Source: Saccharothrix sp. ALI-22-I
Lineage (GTDB): Bacteria; Actinomycetota; Actinomycetes; Mycobacteriales; Pseudonocardiaceae
Assembly: GCF_001984175.1 (NCBI RefSeq)
Contig: NZ_MTQP01000062.1
Coordinates: 62,001 to 126,000, forward strand
Direction of reading: 5' to 3'
Length of the DNA: 64,000 nt
Shown: in pieces, positions 54,641 to 63,754 of the stretch
Layout: each line of letters starts with the position of its first letter
How positions within the stretch are numbered: position 1 is the first letter of the stretch
Program-made: the position numbers and the translations under genes
Notes under the pieces: generated by a model
Told to the model about the DNA's origin: nothing
The model's input: only the letters and a program-made list of their open reading frames with translations
Databases searched by the model: none

Positions 54641-55489
54641 TCAGACGGCGGCCGCGATGACGTCCTCGGCCGGTTTCTTCTCCAGCTCGATCACCTTCTT
54701 GTCGCGCCGGTTGCGCTTCTCCAGGTACGTCGCCAGCCAGGTCAGCAGCAGGCACATGGCGATGTAGATCGCGCCCACCACGATCGTGACGGGCACCAGC
54801 GGCCGACCGAACTCGAAGGCCCGGCCGATCCGCTGCGCCTCGTTCAGCAGCTCCTCGTAGGTGATGAGGAAGCCGAGCGCCGAGTCCTTCAACAGCACCA
54901 CGAGCTGGCTGATGATCGCGGGCAGCATCGCGCGCACGGCCTGCGGCAGCAGCACGAGCCTCATGACCTGGCTCTTGCGCATACCCACCGCGTACGCGGC
55001 TTCGCTCTGCCCGCGCGGCAGGGAGAGCACGCCGGCGCGGAACACCTCGGCGAGCACCGAGCCGTTGTAGAGGGTCAGGGCGACCACCACGGAGTAGACC
55101 GGCGCGCCGAGCGACAGGCCGTAGTGGAACATGAAGATCATCACGACCAGCGGGATCGCGCGGAACAGCTCGACGATCAGCATCGACGGCACGCGGATGA
55201 TCTTGTGGTCGGAGAGCTGGCCCGCCGCGAAGATCGCGCCGAACAGCAGTGCGAACAGCGCTCCGAAGGCGAACGCGCGCAGCGTGTTGCCCAACGCGCT
55301 GAGCAACTGGAGCTGGACGAACTCGTACTGGGGCCACGACCACTTCTCCGCGGAGAACTGCCCGGTCACCCAGAACCGGTACACCACGAAACCGATCACA
55401 CCGACCACCGCGGCGGTGCCGATGACGGCGTAGAGCCGGTGGCGGATCCGGGCCCGGGGCCCGGGGACGTCGAACAGGACCGCGCTCAT
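54641..55489 (-). CDS. gluD: Glutamate ABC transporter permease GluD
   Basis: 282 aa with about five to six TM segments. The binding-protein-dependent permease loop is AAYAVGMRKSQVMRLVLLPQ followed by AVRAMLPAIISQL. The N-terminus has an extra cytosolic stretch before TM1 and the C-terminus a Lys-rich tail. With GluC it forms the membrane channel for glutamate import. Its ATG overlaps the gluC stop (ATGA), last gene of the operon. Confidence 0.92.
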   Translation of the reverse strand: MSAVLFDVPGPRARIRHRLYAVIGTAAVVGVIGFVVYRFWVTGQFSAEKWSWPQYEFVQLQLLSALGNTLRAFAFGALFALLFGAIFAAGQLSDHKIIRVPSMLIVELFRAIPLVVMIFMFHYGLSLGAPVYSVVVALTLYNGSVLAEVFRAGVLSLPRGQSEAAYAVGMRKSQVMRLVLLPQAVRAMLPAIISQLVVLLKDSALGFLITYEELLNEAQRIGRAFEFGRPLVPVTIVVGAIYIAMCLLLTWLATYLEKRNRRDKKVIELEKKPAEDVIAAAV

Positions 55490-56157
55490 CGGGCGATGCT
55501 CCACCGCTTCTCGAGGCTGCGTTGCAGCAGGGTCATGGGAGTCACGAGCACCACGAAGAACAACGCGATCCAGAGCAGGCCGATGAGCTGACTCTCGCCC
55601 CGATCGGACAGGTTGAGGCTGATGGAGCCCGCCTGGAACACCGAGAAGCCCGCCGCGATGGTGGTGTTCTTCAGCAGCGCGATCATGGTGCTCATCATCG
55701 GCGGCACGACCGCCCGGCCGGCCTGCGGCAGCACCACGGAGGCGAGCATCTGGCCGAACGTCAGGCCCAGCGCGCGGGACGCCTCGGCCTGGCCGACGGG
55801 CACGGTGTTGATGCCGGACCGCACGACCTCGCAGACGAACGCGGCCGTGTACAGGATCAGCGCCGCCAGCGCCGCGTTGCGGTAGTAGGCGGCGGCCGAG
55901 CCGAAGCTCGCCGGCGTCACGATCTCCAGCAACGGGAACGCGAAGGTGAAGAAGAAGAACACCAGCGTGAGCGGCGTGTTGCGGATGAGCGTCACGTAGG
56001 CGGTGCCCGTGGCGCGCAGCATCGGGACCGGCGCGACCCGCAGCATCGCCAGCAGCGTTCCCAACACCAGCGATCCGACCGCGGAGATCAGGAAAAGCTC
56101 AACGGTGTTGAGGAACCCTGGCCCGTACAGGTCGAGGTTGTCGAGCAGGACGTCCAT
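55486..56157 (-). CDS. gluC: Glutamate ABC transporter permease GluC
   Basis: 223 aa. Family HisM/GlnP type with the cytosolic EAA loop ASRALGLTFGQMLASVVLPQ and AGRAVVPPMMST. The start MDVLLDNLDLYGPGFLNTVE is typical of actinobacterial GluC. It lies 85 bp after gluB and overlaps gluD. Confidence 0.92.
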   Translation of the reverse strand: MDVLLDNLDLYGPGFLNTVELFLISAVGSLVLGTLLAMLRVAPVPMLRATGTAYVTLIRNTPLTLVFFFFTFAFPLLEIVTPASFGSAAAYYRNAALAALILYTAAFVCEVVRSGINTVPVGQAEASRALGLTFGQMLASVVLPQAGRAVVPPMMSTMIALLKNTTIAAGFSVFQAGSISLNLSDRGESQLIGLLWIALFFVVLVTPMTLLQRSLEKRWSIAR

Positions 56158-56242
56158 CGGCTTCCTCGGCTAGATGTGGTGCGGATGTGGTGCAGGTGTG
56201 GTGCGGCCGGTCGCCGGGACGACGACCGGCCGCGGGAAGTGA

Positions 56243-57130
56243 TCAGTAGCGGTCGAGCACCGGCTTCTCGGCCGTGGAGCCCGACTTGCCCAGGGTGGCG
56301 TCGTACACCGACTGCCAGTCGCCGCCCTTGATGGCCGCGTCCAGGATGTCGTTGACCTTGTCGCGCAGGGCCTTGTCGTCCTTCGGCAGACCGATGCCGT
56401 AAGGCTCGTTCGAGAACGGCTTGCCGACGACCTTGAACTTGCTCGGGTCCTGCGAGGCGTAGCCCTTCAGGATCGCGTCGTCGGTGGTGACGGCGTCGAC
56501 CGCACCCTGCTCCAGCTGCGTCACGCACTGCGAGTAGTTCTGCAGCTCGACGATGTTCTCCGGCTCGGTCAGACCGTCGGTCTTGACCTTCTGGATCGGC
56601 GTCGAACCGGTGACCGAGCAGACCTTCTTGCCCTTGAGCGTGTCCGGGCCGGTGATCGAGTTGTCGTCCTTCTTCACCAGCAGGTCCTGACCGGCGGTGA
56701 AGTACGGGCCGGCGAACCCGACCTGGTCCTTGCGCTTGGCGTTGATCGTGTAGGTGCCGACGTAGTAGTCGACGTCACCGTTGATCAGCGCCTGCTCGCG
56801 GCCCTGGGACGCGATCGCCTTGTACTCGATCTGGTCGCTGTTGAAACCGAGCTTGGCGGCGACCAGCTTCGCGATCTCGATGTCGAAGCCGGTGAACTTG
56901 CCGGTCGTCGGGTCCTTGTAGCCCAGACCCGGCTGGTCCTCCTTGACCCCGACGATGACCTTGCCGCGGCCCTTCATCTTCTCGAACGTCGCGGAGCCGT
57001 CGACCGTCACGTTCGACTCCACCTGCTGGGAGGGGGCCGTGCCCGGGTCGGTGGGGCTCCCCTCCTTGCCGCATGCGGTCAGGGCGAGGCCGCCGGCCAG
57101 CAGCGCCACCGCAAGGGTGCGAACCCTCAT
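56243..57130 (-). CDS. gluB: Glutamate-binding lipoprotein GluB
   Basis: 295 aa. Lipobox LTAC lies near residue 20. The SBP_bac_3 fold contains KVIVGVKEDQPGLGYKDPTT, GFDIEIAKLVAAKLGF, YYVGTYTINAKRKDQVGFAG and GQDLLVKKDDNSITGPDTLK. ATG 57130 has AGGAG at proper distance; the GTG six bases upstream is too close to it. It delivers glutamate to GluCD. It is a paralogue of the orphan binding protein encoded at 28928-29761. Confidence 0.92.
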   Translation of the reverse strand: MRVRTLAVALLAGGLALTACGKEGSPTDPGTAPSQQVESNVTVDGSATFEKMKGRGKVIVGVKEDQPGLGYKDPTTGKFTGFDIEIAKLVAAKLGFNSDQIEYKAIASQGREQALINGDVDYYVGTYTINAKRKDQVGFAGPYFTAGQDLLVKKDDNSITGPDTLKGKKVCSVTGSTPIQKVKTDGLTEPENIVELQNYSQCVTQLEQGAVDAVTTDDAILKGYASQDPSKFKVVGKPFSNEPYGIGLPKDDKALRDKVNDILDAAIKGGDWQSVYDATLGKSGSTAEKPVLDRY

Positions 57131-57194
57131 CGTCACTTCTCCTGCTCTTCTTCGGGTAGAGCGGCGCCAGGCTCAGCGCCGCGGTCTGGGGACT

Positions 57195-57950
57195 TCAGTG
57201 GGTCAGGATCTTGCCAAGGAAGTCCTTCGCGCGGTTGGACTTCGGCGCGGAGAAGAAAGCCTCCGGCGTCGAGTCCTCGACGACCTCGCCGTCGGACATG
57301 AAGATCACGCGGTCCGCGGCCTTGCGGGCGAAGCCCATCTCGTGGGTCACCACGAGCATGGTCATGCCCTCCTTGGCCAGCGTGGTCATCACGTCCAGCA
57401 CCTCCTGCACCATCTCGGGGTCCAGTGCGGAGGTCGGCTCGTCGAACAGCATCACCTTGGGCCGCATCGCCAGCGCGCGGGCGATCGCCGCACGCTGCTG
57501 CTGCCCACCCGACAACTGGGCGGGGTACTTCTCCGCCTGGTTCGCGATGCCGACCCGCTCCAGCAGCTCCATGGCCGTCTTGCGAGCCTGGGCCGTCGGC
57601 GTCTTGCGGACCTTCACCGGCGCGAGCATCACGTTCTCCACGATGCTCTTGTGGGCGAACAGGTTGAACGACTGGAACACCATGCCCACGTCGGCGCGCA
57701 GCCGGGCGAGCTCCTTGCCCTCGGCGGGCAGCGGCTGGCCGTCCACCTCGATGACACCGGAGTCGATCGGCTCCAACCGGTTGATCGTGCGGCACAGCGT
57801 GGACTTGCCCGAGCCTGACGGGCCGAGCACCACGACGACCTGCCCCTTCGGCACCTCGATCGTGACGTCCTTGAGGACGTGCAGAGGCCCGAAGAACTTG
57901 TCCACGCCCGCCATCCGGATCATCGGCGGAGCAGGAGTGGCGGCGGTCAT
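57195..57950 (-). CDS. gluA: Glutamate ABC transporter ATPase GluA
   Basis: 251 aa polar-amino-acid ABC ATPase: Walker [11 protein letters not shown]-loop [12 protein letters not shown], signature [14 protein letters not shown], Walker [16 protein letters not shown] and switch histidine [13 protein letters not shown] 57950 is preceded by GGAGG at four bases. First gene of gluABCD. The 132-bp gap to the rightward response-regulator gene must hold both promoters. Confidence 0.94.
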   Translation of the reverse strand: MTAATPAPPMIRMAGVDKFFGPLHVLKDVTIEVPKGQVVVVLGPSGSGKSTLCRTINRLEPIDSGVIEVDGQPLPAEGKELARLRADVGMVFQSFNLFAHKSIVENVMLAPVKVRKTPTAQARKTAMELLERVGIANQAEKYPAQLSGGQQQRAAIARALAMRPKVMLFDEPTSALDPEMVQEVLDVMTTLAKEGMTMLVVTHEMGFARKAADRVIFMSDGEVVEDSTPEAFFSAPKSNRAKDFLGKILTH

Positions 57951-58082
57951 CAGTCCTCCAGTAGGGGTTCCTGAGCGATGGCGGAAACGTAGGTGTGAAT
58001 CACCACACCAGTCCAGGCGGTTGAGCAAGACTTAGGGTCTCAACTCTGTCACAGGGTGGCGACATTATCGGGAGGCTCCACG

Positions 58083-58754
58083 GTGCGGGTGCTGTTGGTC
58101 GAAGACGACGACCGCGTGGCAGAAGCGCTGGTACCGGCGTTAACGCGGCGCGGTTTCACCGTAGATCGGCAGGCCACCGGTCGGGGGACGCTCGATCGAC
58201 TGGCCGGAATCGACGTCGTACTGCTCGATCTCGGCCTGCCCGATGTGGACGGTGTCACGCTCTGCCGCCACATCCGTGCGGCGAGTGACGTGGCGATCAT
58301 CGTGGTCTCGGCCCGCGGCGAGATCGACGACCGGATCCTGGGGCTGCACGCCGGCGCGGACGACTACCTGGTCAAGCCCTACGACGTGGGCGAGCTGGTG
58401 GCCCGGGTGCACGCGGTGCGGCGGCGGCGCGGCGATCCGGTGGGCGTCGGCGGCACCGGCACCGAGGTGTTCGAGGTGTCCGACGTGCGGGTCGACCTGG
58501 GTCGGCACGAGGTCACCGTGGCCGGTGAACCGGTGGCGTTGTCGCGCAAGGAATTCCAGGTGTTGGCGCTGGTGGTGGCCGCGGGTGGCGCGGTGTGCAC
58601 CCGGGAGCGCATCCTGGCCGAGGTGTGGGGACGCACCTGGGCGGGGGCCAACCGGACCCTGGACGTGCACGTGGCGACGCTGCGGACCAAGCTCGGGCGT
58701 CCATCTTTGTTGGAGACGGTGCGCGGAGTCGGGTACCGGTTGAGCGGGGGCTGA
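58083..58754 (+). CDS. OmpR-family response regulator
   Basis: 223 aa from a GTG with GGGAGG seven bases upstream. The receiver domain has EDDD near the N-terminus and the phospho-aspartate in VVLLDLGLPDVDG, with KPYDVGEL after the lysine. The winged-helix domain covers about 128-223 (LSRKEFQVLALVVAAGGAV, ending GVGYRLSGG). It is joined to the kinase gene without spacing. Such pairs next to TAXI or tripartite-tricarboxylate binding proteins often sense carboxylates (TctD-like). Confidence 0.9.
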   Translation: MRVLLVEDDDRVAEALVPALTRRGFTVDRQATGRGTLDRLAGIDVVLLDLGLPDVDGVTLCRHIRAASDVAIIVVSARGEIDDRILGLHAGADDYLVKPYDVGELVARVHAVRRRRGDPVGVGGTGTEVFEVSDVRVDLGRHEVTVAGEPVALSRKEFQVLALVVAAGGAVCTRERILAEVWGRTWAGANRTLDVHVATLRTKLGRPSLLETVRGVGYRLSGG

Positions 58755-60134
58755 GTGCGGTCGCGGCTGCTGGGCATCATGTTGACGTTGGTGGTGCTCG
58801 TGCTGGTCGGCATGGGTGTCCCGCTGGGGCGAGGGGTGGCCCAGACCGAGCAGCAGGAGATGTTCCTGGACCGGCTCACCGACACCACGCGGTTCGCGTC
58901 GGTGGCGCAGCGGCCGTTCATCGACGACCAGCCGGAGGTGCTGGCGGCCGAGCTGCACCGCTACCACGAGCTGTACGGCATCCGGGTGGCGCTGCTGGGC
59001 CGGGACGGGCAGGTGGTGGCGGCGTCCCCGGGCAACGTGGACGTGTCCTCGCCCGAGGTGTCCGACCTGGTGCGAGGCGCGTTGGCCGGTCGCCAGCCGG
59101 TCGCGCCGGAGCTGGTCATGCCGTGGGAGTCGACCGAGCTGGTGCTGGCCGAGCCGGTGCTGGAGGCGGGTGAGGTCCGCGGCGCGGTGGTGACGTTCTC
59201 GCCGCCGTCGAAGACCCGGATCGAGGTCCTGCTGTGGTGGTCGGTGCTGCTCGTGTCCAGCCTGCTGGTGCTGGTGCTGGGCGTGTTCGTGGCGTTGCCG
59301 CTGGTCCGGTGGACGCTGCGGCCGGTGCACCGGTTGGACGACGCGACCGGGCGGCTGCTGTCGGCGGTGGTGTCCGGGCAGCCGGTGCAGCCGGTCGGCT
59401 CGTCCGACGGGCCGCCGGAGCTGCGGCAGCTGTCCCGGTCGTTCGACCAGATGGCGGCCAACGTGAGCGACGTGCTGGCGGCCCAGCGGGCGTTCGTCGC
59501 GGACGCCTCGCACCAGCTGCGCAACCCGTTGACCGCGTTGAAACTGCGTCTGTCCAATTTGGAGGACTACGTGGTCGGCGAGGGCGTCGCGCACCAGGTC
59601 GCGGCGCTGGACGAGGCCAACCGGCTCAACCGGATCCTGGACGAACTGCTGTCCATGGCACGGGCGGGCGCGGCCTCGGTGGACCCCTTGCCGGTGGACG
59701 TGGACCGGGCGGTGGCCGGACGCCTGTCGGCGTGGCAGCCCGCCGCCGCGGCCCGCGAGGTGCACCTGGTGCTGGACGGCGAGCCCGGTGGCATGGCGCT
59801 GGTTCCGCCGCGCGGTGTCGAGACCGTGCTGGACGCGCTGCTGGACAACGCGCTGAAGTTCACCTCCGACGGCACGCTGGTGCACGTCGACGTCCGCCGG
59901 AGGGACGGCGTGGTGCGGCTGTCGGTGCGCGACGAAGGGCCGGGGTTGGCGCCGGAGGAGCTGGAACGCGCCACCGACCGGTTCTGGCGCAGCCCGGCCC
60001 ACCAGAACGTGCAGGGCTCCGGGCTGGGACTCGCGCTGGTGCGGCAGATCGTGGAACGGGTGGACGGCTCGATCCGCCTGGAGTCGCCCGAGGCGGGCGG
60101 GCTGCAAGTGGTGGTCGAGTTCCCCGGTGTTTGA
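58755..60134 (+). CDS. Sensor histidine kinase
   Basis: 459 aa starting GTG directly after the regulator stop. TM1 lies at about 5-25, an extracytoplasmic sensor loop at about 28-155, TM2 at about 156-180, HAMP (LRPVHRLDDATGRL), HisKA with FVADASHQLRNPLTALKL, and HATPase with DALLDNALKFTS, EGPGLAPEEL and GSGLGLALVRQI. The QLRNP variant is typical of TctE-like kinases. It converges on the TAXI gene across the repeat/hairpin region. Confidence 0.9.
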   Translation: MRSRLLGIMLTLVVLVLVGMGVPLGRGVAQTEQQEMFLDRLTDTTRFASVAQRPFIDDQPEVLAAELHRYHELYGIRVALLGRDGQVVAASPGNVDVSSPEVSDLVRGALAGRQPVAPELVMPWESTELVLAEPVLEAGEVRGAVVTFSPPSKTRIEVLLWWSVLLVSSLLVLVLGVFVALPLVRWTLRPVHRLDDATGRLLSAVVSGQPVQPVGSSDGPPELRQLSRSFDQMAANVSDVLAAQRAFVADASHQLRNPLTALKLRLSNLEDYVVGEGVAHQVAALDEANRLNRILDELLSMARAGAASVDPLPVDVDRAVAGRLSAWQPAAAAREVHLVLDGEPGGMALVPPRGVETVLDALLDNALKFTSDGTLVHVDVRRRDGVVRLSVRDEGPGLAPEELERATDRFWRSPAHQNVQGSGLGLALVRQIVERVDGSIRLESPEAGGLQVVVEFPGV

Positions 60135-60136
60135 TT

Positions 60137-60175
60137 GCCGCTGCTCCGCAGACGGCGGGCGAGGTCGCCTGGGAA
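60137..60175 (+). repeat. Interspersed intergenic repeat, copy 2
   Basis: Reads GCCGCTGCTCCGCAGACG, then GCGGGCGAGGTCGCCTGGGAA. It is nearly identical to the minus-strand block at 34676-34713 (two substitutions and one extra base). It begins 3 bp after the kinase stop. Confidence 0.8.
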
Positions 60176-60176
60176 G

Positions 60177-60209
60177 ACGCGACCTCGCGTACTAGATGCG
60201 AGGTCGCGT
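60177..60209. terminator. Hairpin between the kinase and TAXI genes
   Basis: ACGCGACCTCGC (60177-60188) pairs perfectly with GCGAGGTCGCGT (60198-60209) around a 9-base loop (GTACTAGAT). The right arm 12-mer also occurs at 34593-34604 beside repeat copy 1. It ends two bases before the TAXI stop codon. Confidence 0.75.
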
Positions 60210-60210
60210 T

Positions 60211-61158
60211 CTAGATCTTGACGTCGCGGTAGTAGCGCATGGCGCCGGGGTGCAGCTCGATCGGGGTCGTCTCGATCGCCGACCGGACCTCTATGGATCT
60301 GGCCACCGGGCTCGCCGCGACCAGCTCCGACTGCGCCTGGAACAGGCCTCTGAGCAGGGCTTCCGCCACGTCGTCCGACATCGTGTCGTTGACCAGCAGG
60401 AAGTTGCGCACGACCAGCGTGACGACCGGGCCGCCGTCGAGCTGGTAGGCCGACGCGGGCAGCGTCGCCGAGCCGTACACCGGGTACTGCTGGCGCAGCT
60501 TCGGCAGCACGTCGCTCAGGTCCAGCATCCGCACCTTCACCGTCGTGGCCAGGGTGGTGACGGGGCCCGTCGGCACGCCACCGGACCAGAAGAACGCGTC
60601 CAACGCCCCGTCGCGCATCGCGTCCGCGCTGGTCTGCAGGTCCATGTACTGGACCTTGAGGTCGCTGTCCAACGAGATGTCCGCCGACTCCAACAGCCGC
60701 TCGGCGATCAACTTCACCCCCGAGTTGCTCGCGCCCACGCTCACCCGCCGGCCCTTCAAGTCGGACAGTTTGGTCACCGGCAGGTCGTCCCGCACCACTA
60801 CCTGGAGGTAGTCGTCGTGCATCCGGGCCAAGGCGAGCAGTTTGTGGCCTGTGCTCTCCTTCTGCGCCCGCTCCGCCGCGTCCGCCGCCGAGAACCCCAC
60901 CTGCGCCTGGTTGGCCCGCAGCCGGCCCAGGTTGTCCACCGAACCGGCAGTGTTCGCAACCTGCGGTCGGGGAATGCCGGGGTCCCGGCTCCACGCGTCC
61001 GCCAGCGCCATGCTCAACTCGTGGTAGACACCGCCCGGGCTGCCGGCCGCCATGGTCAGCTTCACCTGGTCGAAGTCGTCACCGCACGCGCTCAACGACA
61101 GGGTGGCCAGGGCCAAGGCGGCCCCGACCGCGTGCAACCGCAGCAGCGTTCCCGACAC
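60211..61158 (-). CDS. TAXI-family TRAP transporter solute-binding lipoprotein
   Basis: 315 aa. Signal peptide with lipobox LSAC near residue 25. TAXI blocks follow: LTMAAGSPGGVYHELSMALA, VANTAGSVDNLGRLRANQAQ, VGFSAADAAERA, LKGRRVSVGASNSGVKLIAE and a late LDAFFWSGGVPTGPV. The usual fused membrane subunits (DctQM) are not encoded beside it, so it may serve a distant transporter or act as a ligand presenter for the converging kinase. Probable ligands are C4-dicarboxylates or glutamate. Confidence 0.87.
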   Translation of the reverse strand: MSGTLLRLHAVGAALALATLSLSACGDDFDQVKLTMAAGSPGGVYHELSMALADAWSRDPGIPRPQVANTAGSVDNLGRLRANQAQVGFSAADAAERAQKESTGHKLLALARMHDDYLQVVVRDDLPVTKLSDLKGRRVSVGASNSGVKLIAERLLESADISLDSDLKVQYMDLQTSADAMRDGALDAFFWSGGVPTGPVTTLATTVKVRMLDLSDVLPKLRQQYPVYGSATLPASAYQLDGGPVVTLVVRNFLLVNDTMSDDVAEALLRGLFQAQSELVAASPVARSIEVRSAIETTPIELHPGAMRYYRDVKI

Positions 61159-61216
61159 CTGCGCATCGTCGCACGTCCACGCTCTACGCTGGACCCGACG
61201 GAAGGACTAGGTTGCA

Positions 61217-62686
61217 GTGACGCGCAGTTACCAGATCCGCACGTTCGGCTGCCAGATGAACGTGCACGACTCCGAGCGCCTGGCCGGCATGCTGGAGGAC
61301 GCGGGCTACACGCCCGCCGAAGGCGACGTCGCGCCGGACGTGGTGGTGTTCAACACCTGCGCGGTGCGGGAGAACGCCGACAACAAGCTCTACGGCACGC
61401 TCGGTCACCTCGCGCCCGCCAAGTCCGCGAACCCCGACATGCAGATCGCCGTCGGCGGCTGCCTGGCGCAGAAGGACCAGGCCGCGATCGTCAAGCGCGC
61501 GCCGTGGGTGGACGTGGTCTTCGGCACGCACAACATCGGCTCGCTGCCGGTGCTGCTGGAACGCGCCCGGCACAACCGCGAGGCGCAGGTCGAGATCCTG
61601 GACTCGCTGGAGACCTTCCCCTCGACACTGCCAGCGCGCCGCGACTCGGCCTACTCGGGCTGGGTGTCGGTGTCCGTCGGCTGCAACAACACCTGCACCT
61701 TCTGCATCGTCCCGTCGCTGCGCGGCAAGGAGAAGGACCGCCGCCCCGGCGAGGTGCTGGCCGAGGTGCAGGCGCTGGTGGACGAGGGCGTGCTGGAGGT
61801 GACGCTGCTGGGGCAGAACGTCAACTCCTACGGCGTCGAGTTCGGCGACCGGTTCGCGTTCGGCAAGCTGCTGCGCGCCGCCGGCGGGATCGAGGGCCTG
61901 GAGCGGATCCGGTTCACCTCGCCGCACCCGAAGGACTTCACCGACGACGTGATCGCCGCGATGGCCGAGACGCCCGCCGTGTGCCACCAGCTGCACATGC
62001 CGTTGCAGTCGGGCTCGGACCGCGTGCTCAAGGAGATGCGCCGCTCGTACCGGACCGCGAAGTACCTGTCCATCCTGGACAACGTGCGCGCGGCCATGCC
62101 GGACGCGGCCATCACCACCGACATCATCGTCGGCTTCCCCGGTGAGACCGAGGCGGATTTCCAGGCCACTTTGGACGTCGTCCGCGAGGCCCGGTTCTCC
62201 TCCGCGTTCACGTTCCAGTACTCCAAGCGCCCCGGCACGCCCGCCGCCGACCTGCCCGACCAGCTGCCCAAGCAGGTCGTGCAGGAGCGGTACGACCGGC
62301 TGGTCACGCTGGTCAACGAGGTGGCGCACGAGCTGAACCTGGAGCAGGTCGGCCGCAGGGTCGAGCTGCTGGTGGCCTCCGGCGAGGGCCGCAAGGACGC
62401 CGAGACGCACCGGATGACCGGCCGCGCCCGTGACGGCCGCCTGGTGCACTTCACGCCCGGTGACGCGCACGTGCGGCCCGGTGACGTGGTGGAGACCGTG
62501 GTGACCTACGGCGCGCCGCACAACCTGATCGCGGACGGCCCGCTGCTGTCGCACCGCCGGACCAAGGCGGGTGACCGGTCCGAGGCCGGGATCAAGCCGA
62601 AGACGCCCGGTGTGACGCTGGGCCTGCCGTCGTTCGGCAAGCCCGCGCCCCTGCCCGCGGCCGTCGGTGGGTGCGCAGTCGGATGA
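61217..62686 (+). CDS. miaB: tRNA-2-methylthio-N6-dimethylallyladenosine synthase MiaB
   Basis: 489 aa from a GTG. The N-terminal UPF0004 domain carries cluster cysteines Cys12 (FGCQMN), Cys48 ([10 protein letters not shown]) and Cys82 (GGCLAQKD). The radical SAM motif is Cys156-x3-Cys160-x2-Cys163 (GCNNTCTFC), and a C-terminal TRAM domain (about 375-440) follows. It methylthiolates i6A37 of tRNAs reading UNN codons. In actinomycetes it lies near recA/recX and gluABCD, as here. ATGA overlap with the next gene. Confidence 0.95.
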   Translation: MTRSYQIRTFGCQMNVHDSERLAGMLEDAGYTPAEGDVAPDVVVFNTCAVRENADNKLYGTLGHLAPAKSANPDMQIAVGGCLAQKDQAAIVKRAPWVDVVFGTHNIGSLPVLLERARHNREAQVEILDSLETFPSTLPARRDSAYSGWVSVSVGCNNTCTFCIVPSLRGKEKDRRPGEVLAEVQALVDEGVLEVTLLGQNVNSYGVEFGDRFAFGKLLRAAGGIEGLERIRFTSPHPKDFTDDVIAAMAETPAVCHQLHMPLQSGSDRVLKEMRRSYRTAKYLSILDNVRAAMPDAAITTDIIVGFPGETEADFQATLDVVREARFSSAFTFQYSKRPGTPAADLPDQLPKQVVQERYDRLVTLVNEVAHELNLEQVGRRVELLVASGEGRKDAETHRMTGRARDGRLVHFTPGDAHVRPGDVVETVVTYGAPHNLIADGPLLSHRRTKAGDRSEAGIKPKTPGVTLGLPSFGKPAPLPAAVGGCAVG

Positions 62687-63159
62687 CCTCCGAAGAACCG
62701 GACGACCTGGCCGGGTTGCGCGCGGAGATCAACGGGGTGGGCCGCTCGGCGGCCAAGCGCTTCGACCCCGGCGCGGGAGCGTTGACGATCGCCGTGGCGG
62801 CGCTGGCGATCCTGGTGTCGCTGATCCTGCCGTGGGTGGACGGCATGCCGGGGCTGAGCGTGCTGTTCGGCGAGGCGGACGCGTTGCCGAAGGTGTTCTC
62901 CTACGCCGCGGTGGTCGTGGGCGTGCTGTTGCCCGCGTTGACGCTGGCCGTGCGCCGGTGGGCGTTGGCGTGGGTGTGCGCGCTGGCGTCGTTCGCCACG
63001 TCGGTGGCGGGCGTGCTGTCGATCTGGACCACGCAGACCACCACCGGTCACCACCCCGGTCCCGGTCCGGGCGCGGGTCTGGTGCTGGCCGTGGTGGCGG
63101 TGGTCGTGCTGCTGGTGAAGTGGCTGCGGCTGGCCGCGTCCCGGCCGCCCATGCAGTGA
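62683..63159 (+). CDS. Conserved membrane protein, Rv2732c type
   Basis: 158 aa with four predicted TM segments (about 36-56, 70-90, 95-118, 130-150) after a 30-residue cytosolic start ([20 protein letters not shown]). It overlaps miaB by ATGA. The same arrangement is known in mycobacteria (miaB Rv2733c followed by Rv2732c), which supports the assignment. Function unknown. Confidence 0.8.
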   Translation: MTSEEPDDLAGLRAEINGVGRSAAKRFDPGAGALTIAVAALAILVSLILPWVDGMPGLSVLFGEADALPKVFSYAAVVVGVLLPALTLAVRRWALAWVCALASFATSVAGVLSIWTTQTTTGHHPGPGPGAGLVLAVVAVVVLLVKWLRLAASRPPMQ

Positions 63160-63166
63160 CCTGGCG

Positions 63167-63754
63167 ATGTCCGACCGGACGGCGTTCGACAACACCTCGT
63201 TCGACAACGCGGAGCTGCGCACCGAGCGGCTGACGCTGCGGCGGCCCGCCGCCCACGACGTGATCGCGGTGCACGCCATCCACAGCGACCCGGCGGCCTA
63301 CGAGCACAACCCGTCGGACGCGCTGCGCACCCACGACGAGGCCGCCCACCTGCTGCGACGGTGGATGGCGCACTGGCACGACTTCGACTTCGGCTACTGG
63401 GTGGTCCGCCCGCTCGACTCCCAGCGGCCGGTCGGGTTCTGCGGCGTGAAGTTCACCGAGATGGACGACCGGCGCGCGCTCAACCTGTTCTACCGGTTCA
63501 GCACGGCGAGCTGGGGCCAGGGCGTCGCCACCGAGGCGGCCCGCGCGGTCGTCCGGTGGGCCCGCGAGCACCTGCCCGAATACCCGGTCGTCGCCAGGGT
63601 CCGGCCCGCCAACACCGCCTCGCAGCGAGTCGCGCTCAAAGCGGGTCTGACCCGCGCCGAACACCTGGACCGACCCGGCGAGGACGGCCCCGACCTGCTG
63701 TTCACCGCGGGCTGGGCCCCCTCACCACCGGTGAAGGGGCCCCTCGCCCACTAA
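63167..63754 (+). CDS. GNAT acetyltransferase (RimJ/RimL type)
   Basis: 195 aa. The Acetyltransf_3 pattern is visible: ELRTERLTLRRPAAHDVIAV near 17-36, FGYWVVRPLDSQRPVGFCGV, FYRFSTASWGQGVATEAARA with the acetyl-CoA loop WGQGVATE, and VRPANTASQRVALKAGLT. Substrate unknown; could be an amino-terminal or small-molecule acetylase. Its 3' end contains a hairpin shared with the converging gene. Confidence 0.85.
   Translation: MSDRTAFDNTSFDNAELRTERLTLRRPAAHDVIAVHAIHSDPAAYEHNPSDALRTHDEAAHLLRRWMAHWHDFDFGYWVVRPLDSQRPVGFCGVKFTEMDDRRALNLFYRFSTASWGQGVATEAARAVVRWAREHLPEYPVVARVRPANTASQRVALKAGLTRAEHLDRPGEDGPDLLFTAGWAPSPPVKGPLAH
63714..63742. terminator. Hairpin in the 3' end of the GNAT gene
   Basis: GGGCCCCCTCACC (63714-63726) pairs with GGTGAAGGGGCCC (63730-63742) with one mismatch and a 3-base loop. 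It lies at the tail-to-tail junction with the DUF349 gene and may terminate both. Confidence 0.55.

Noticed and set aside
58140-60107. A 655-codon minus-strand frame across the regulator and kinase genes
   Set aside because: Shadow of two well-defined two-component genes; rich in His/Gln/Arg, no recognisable fold.
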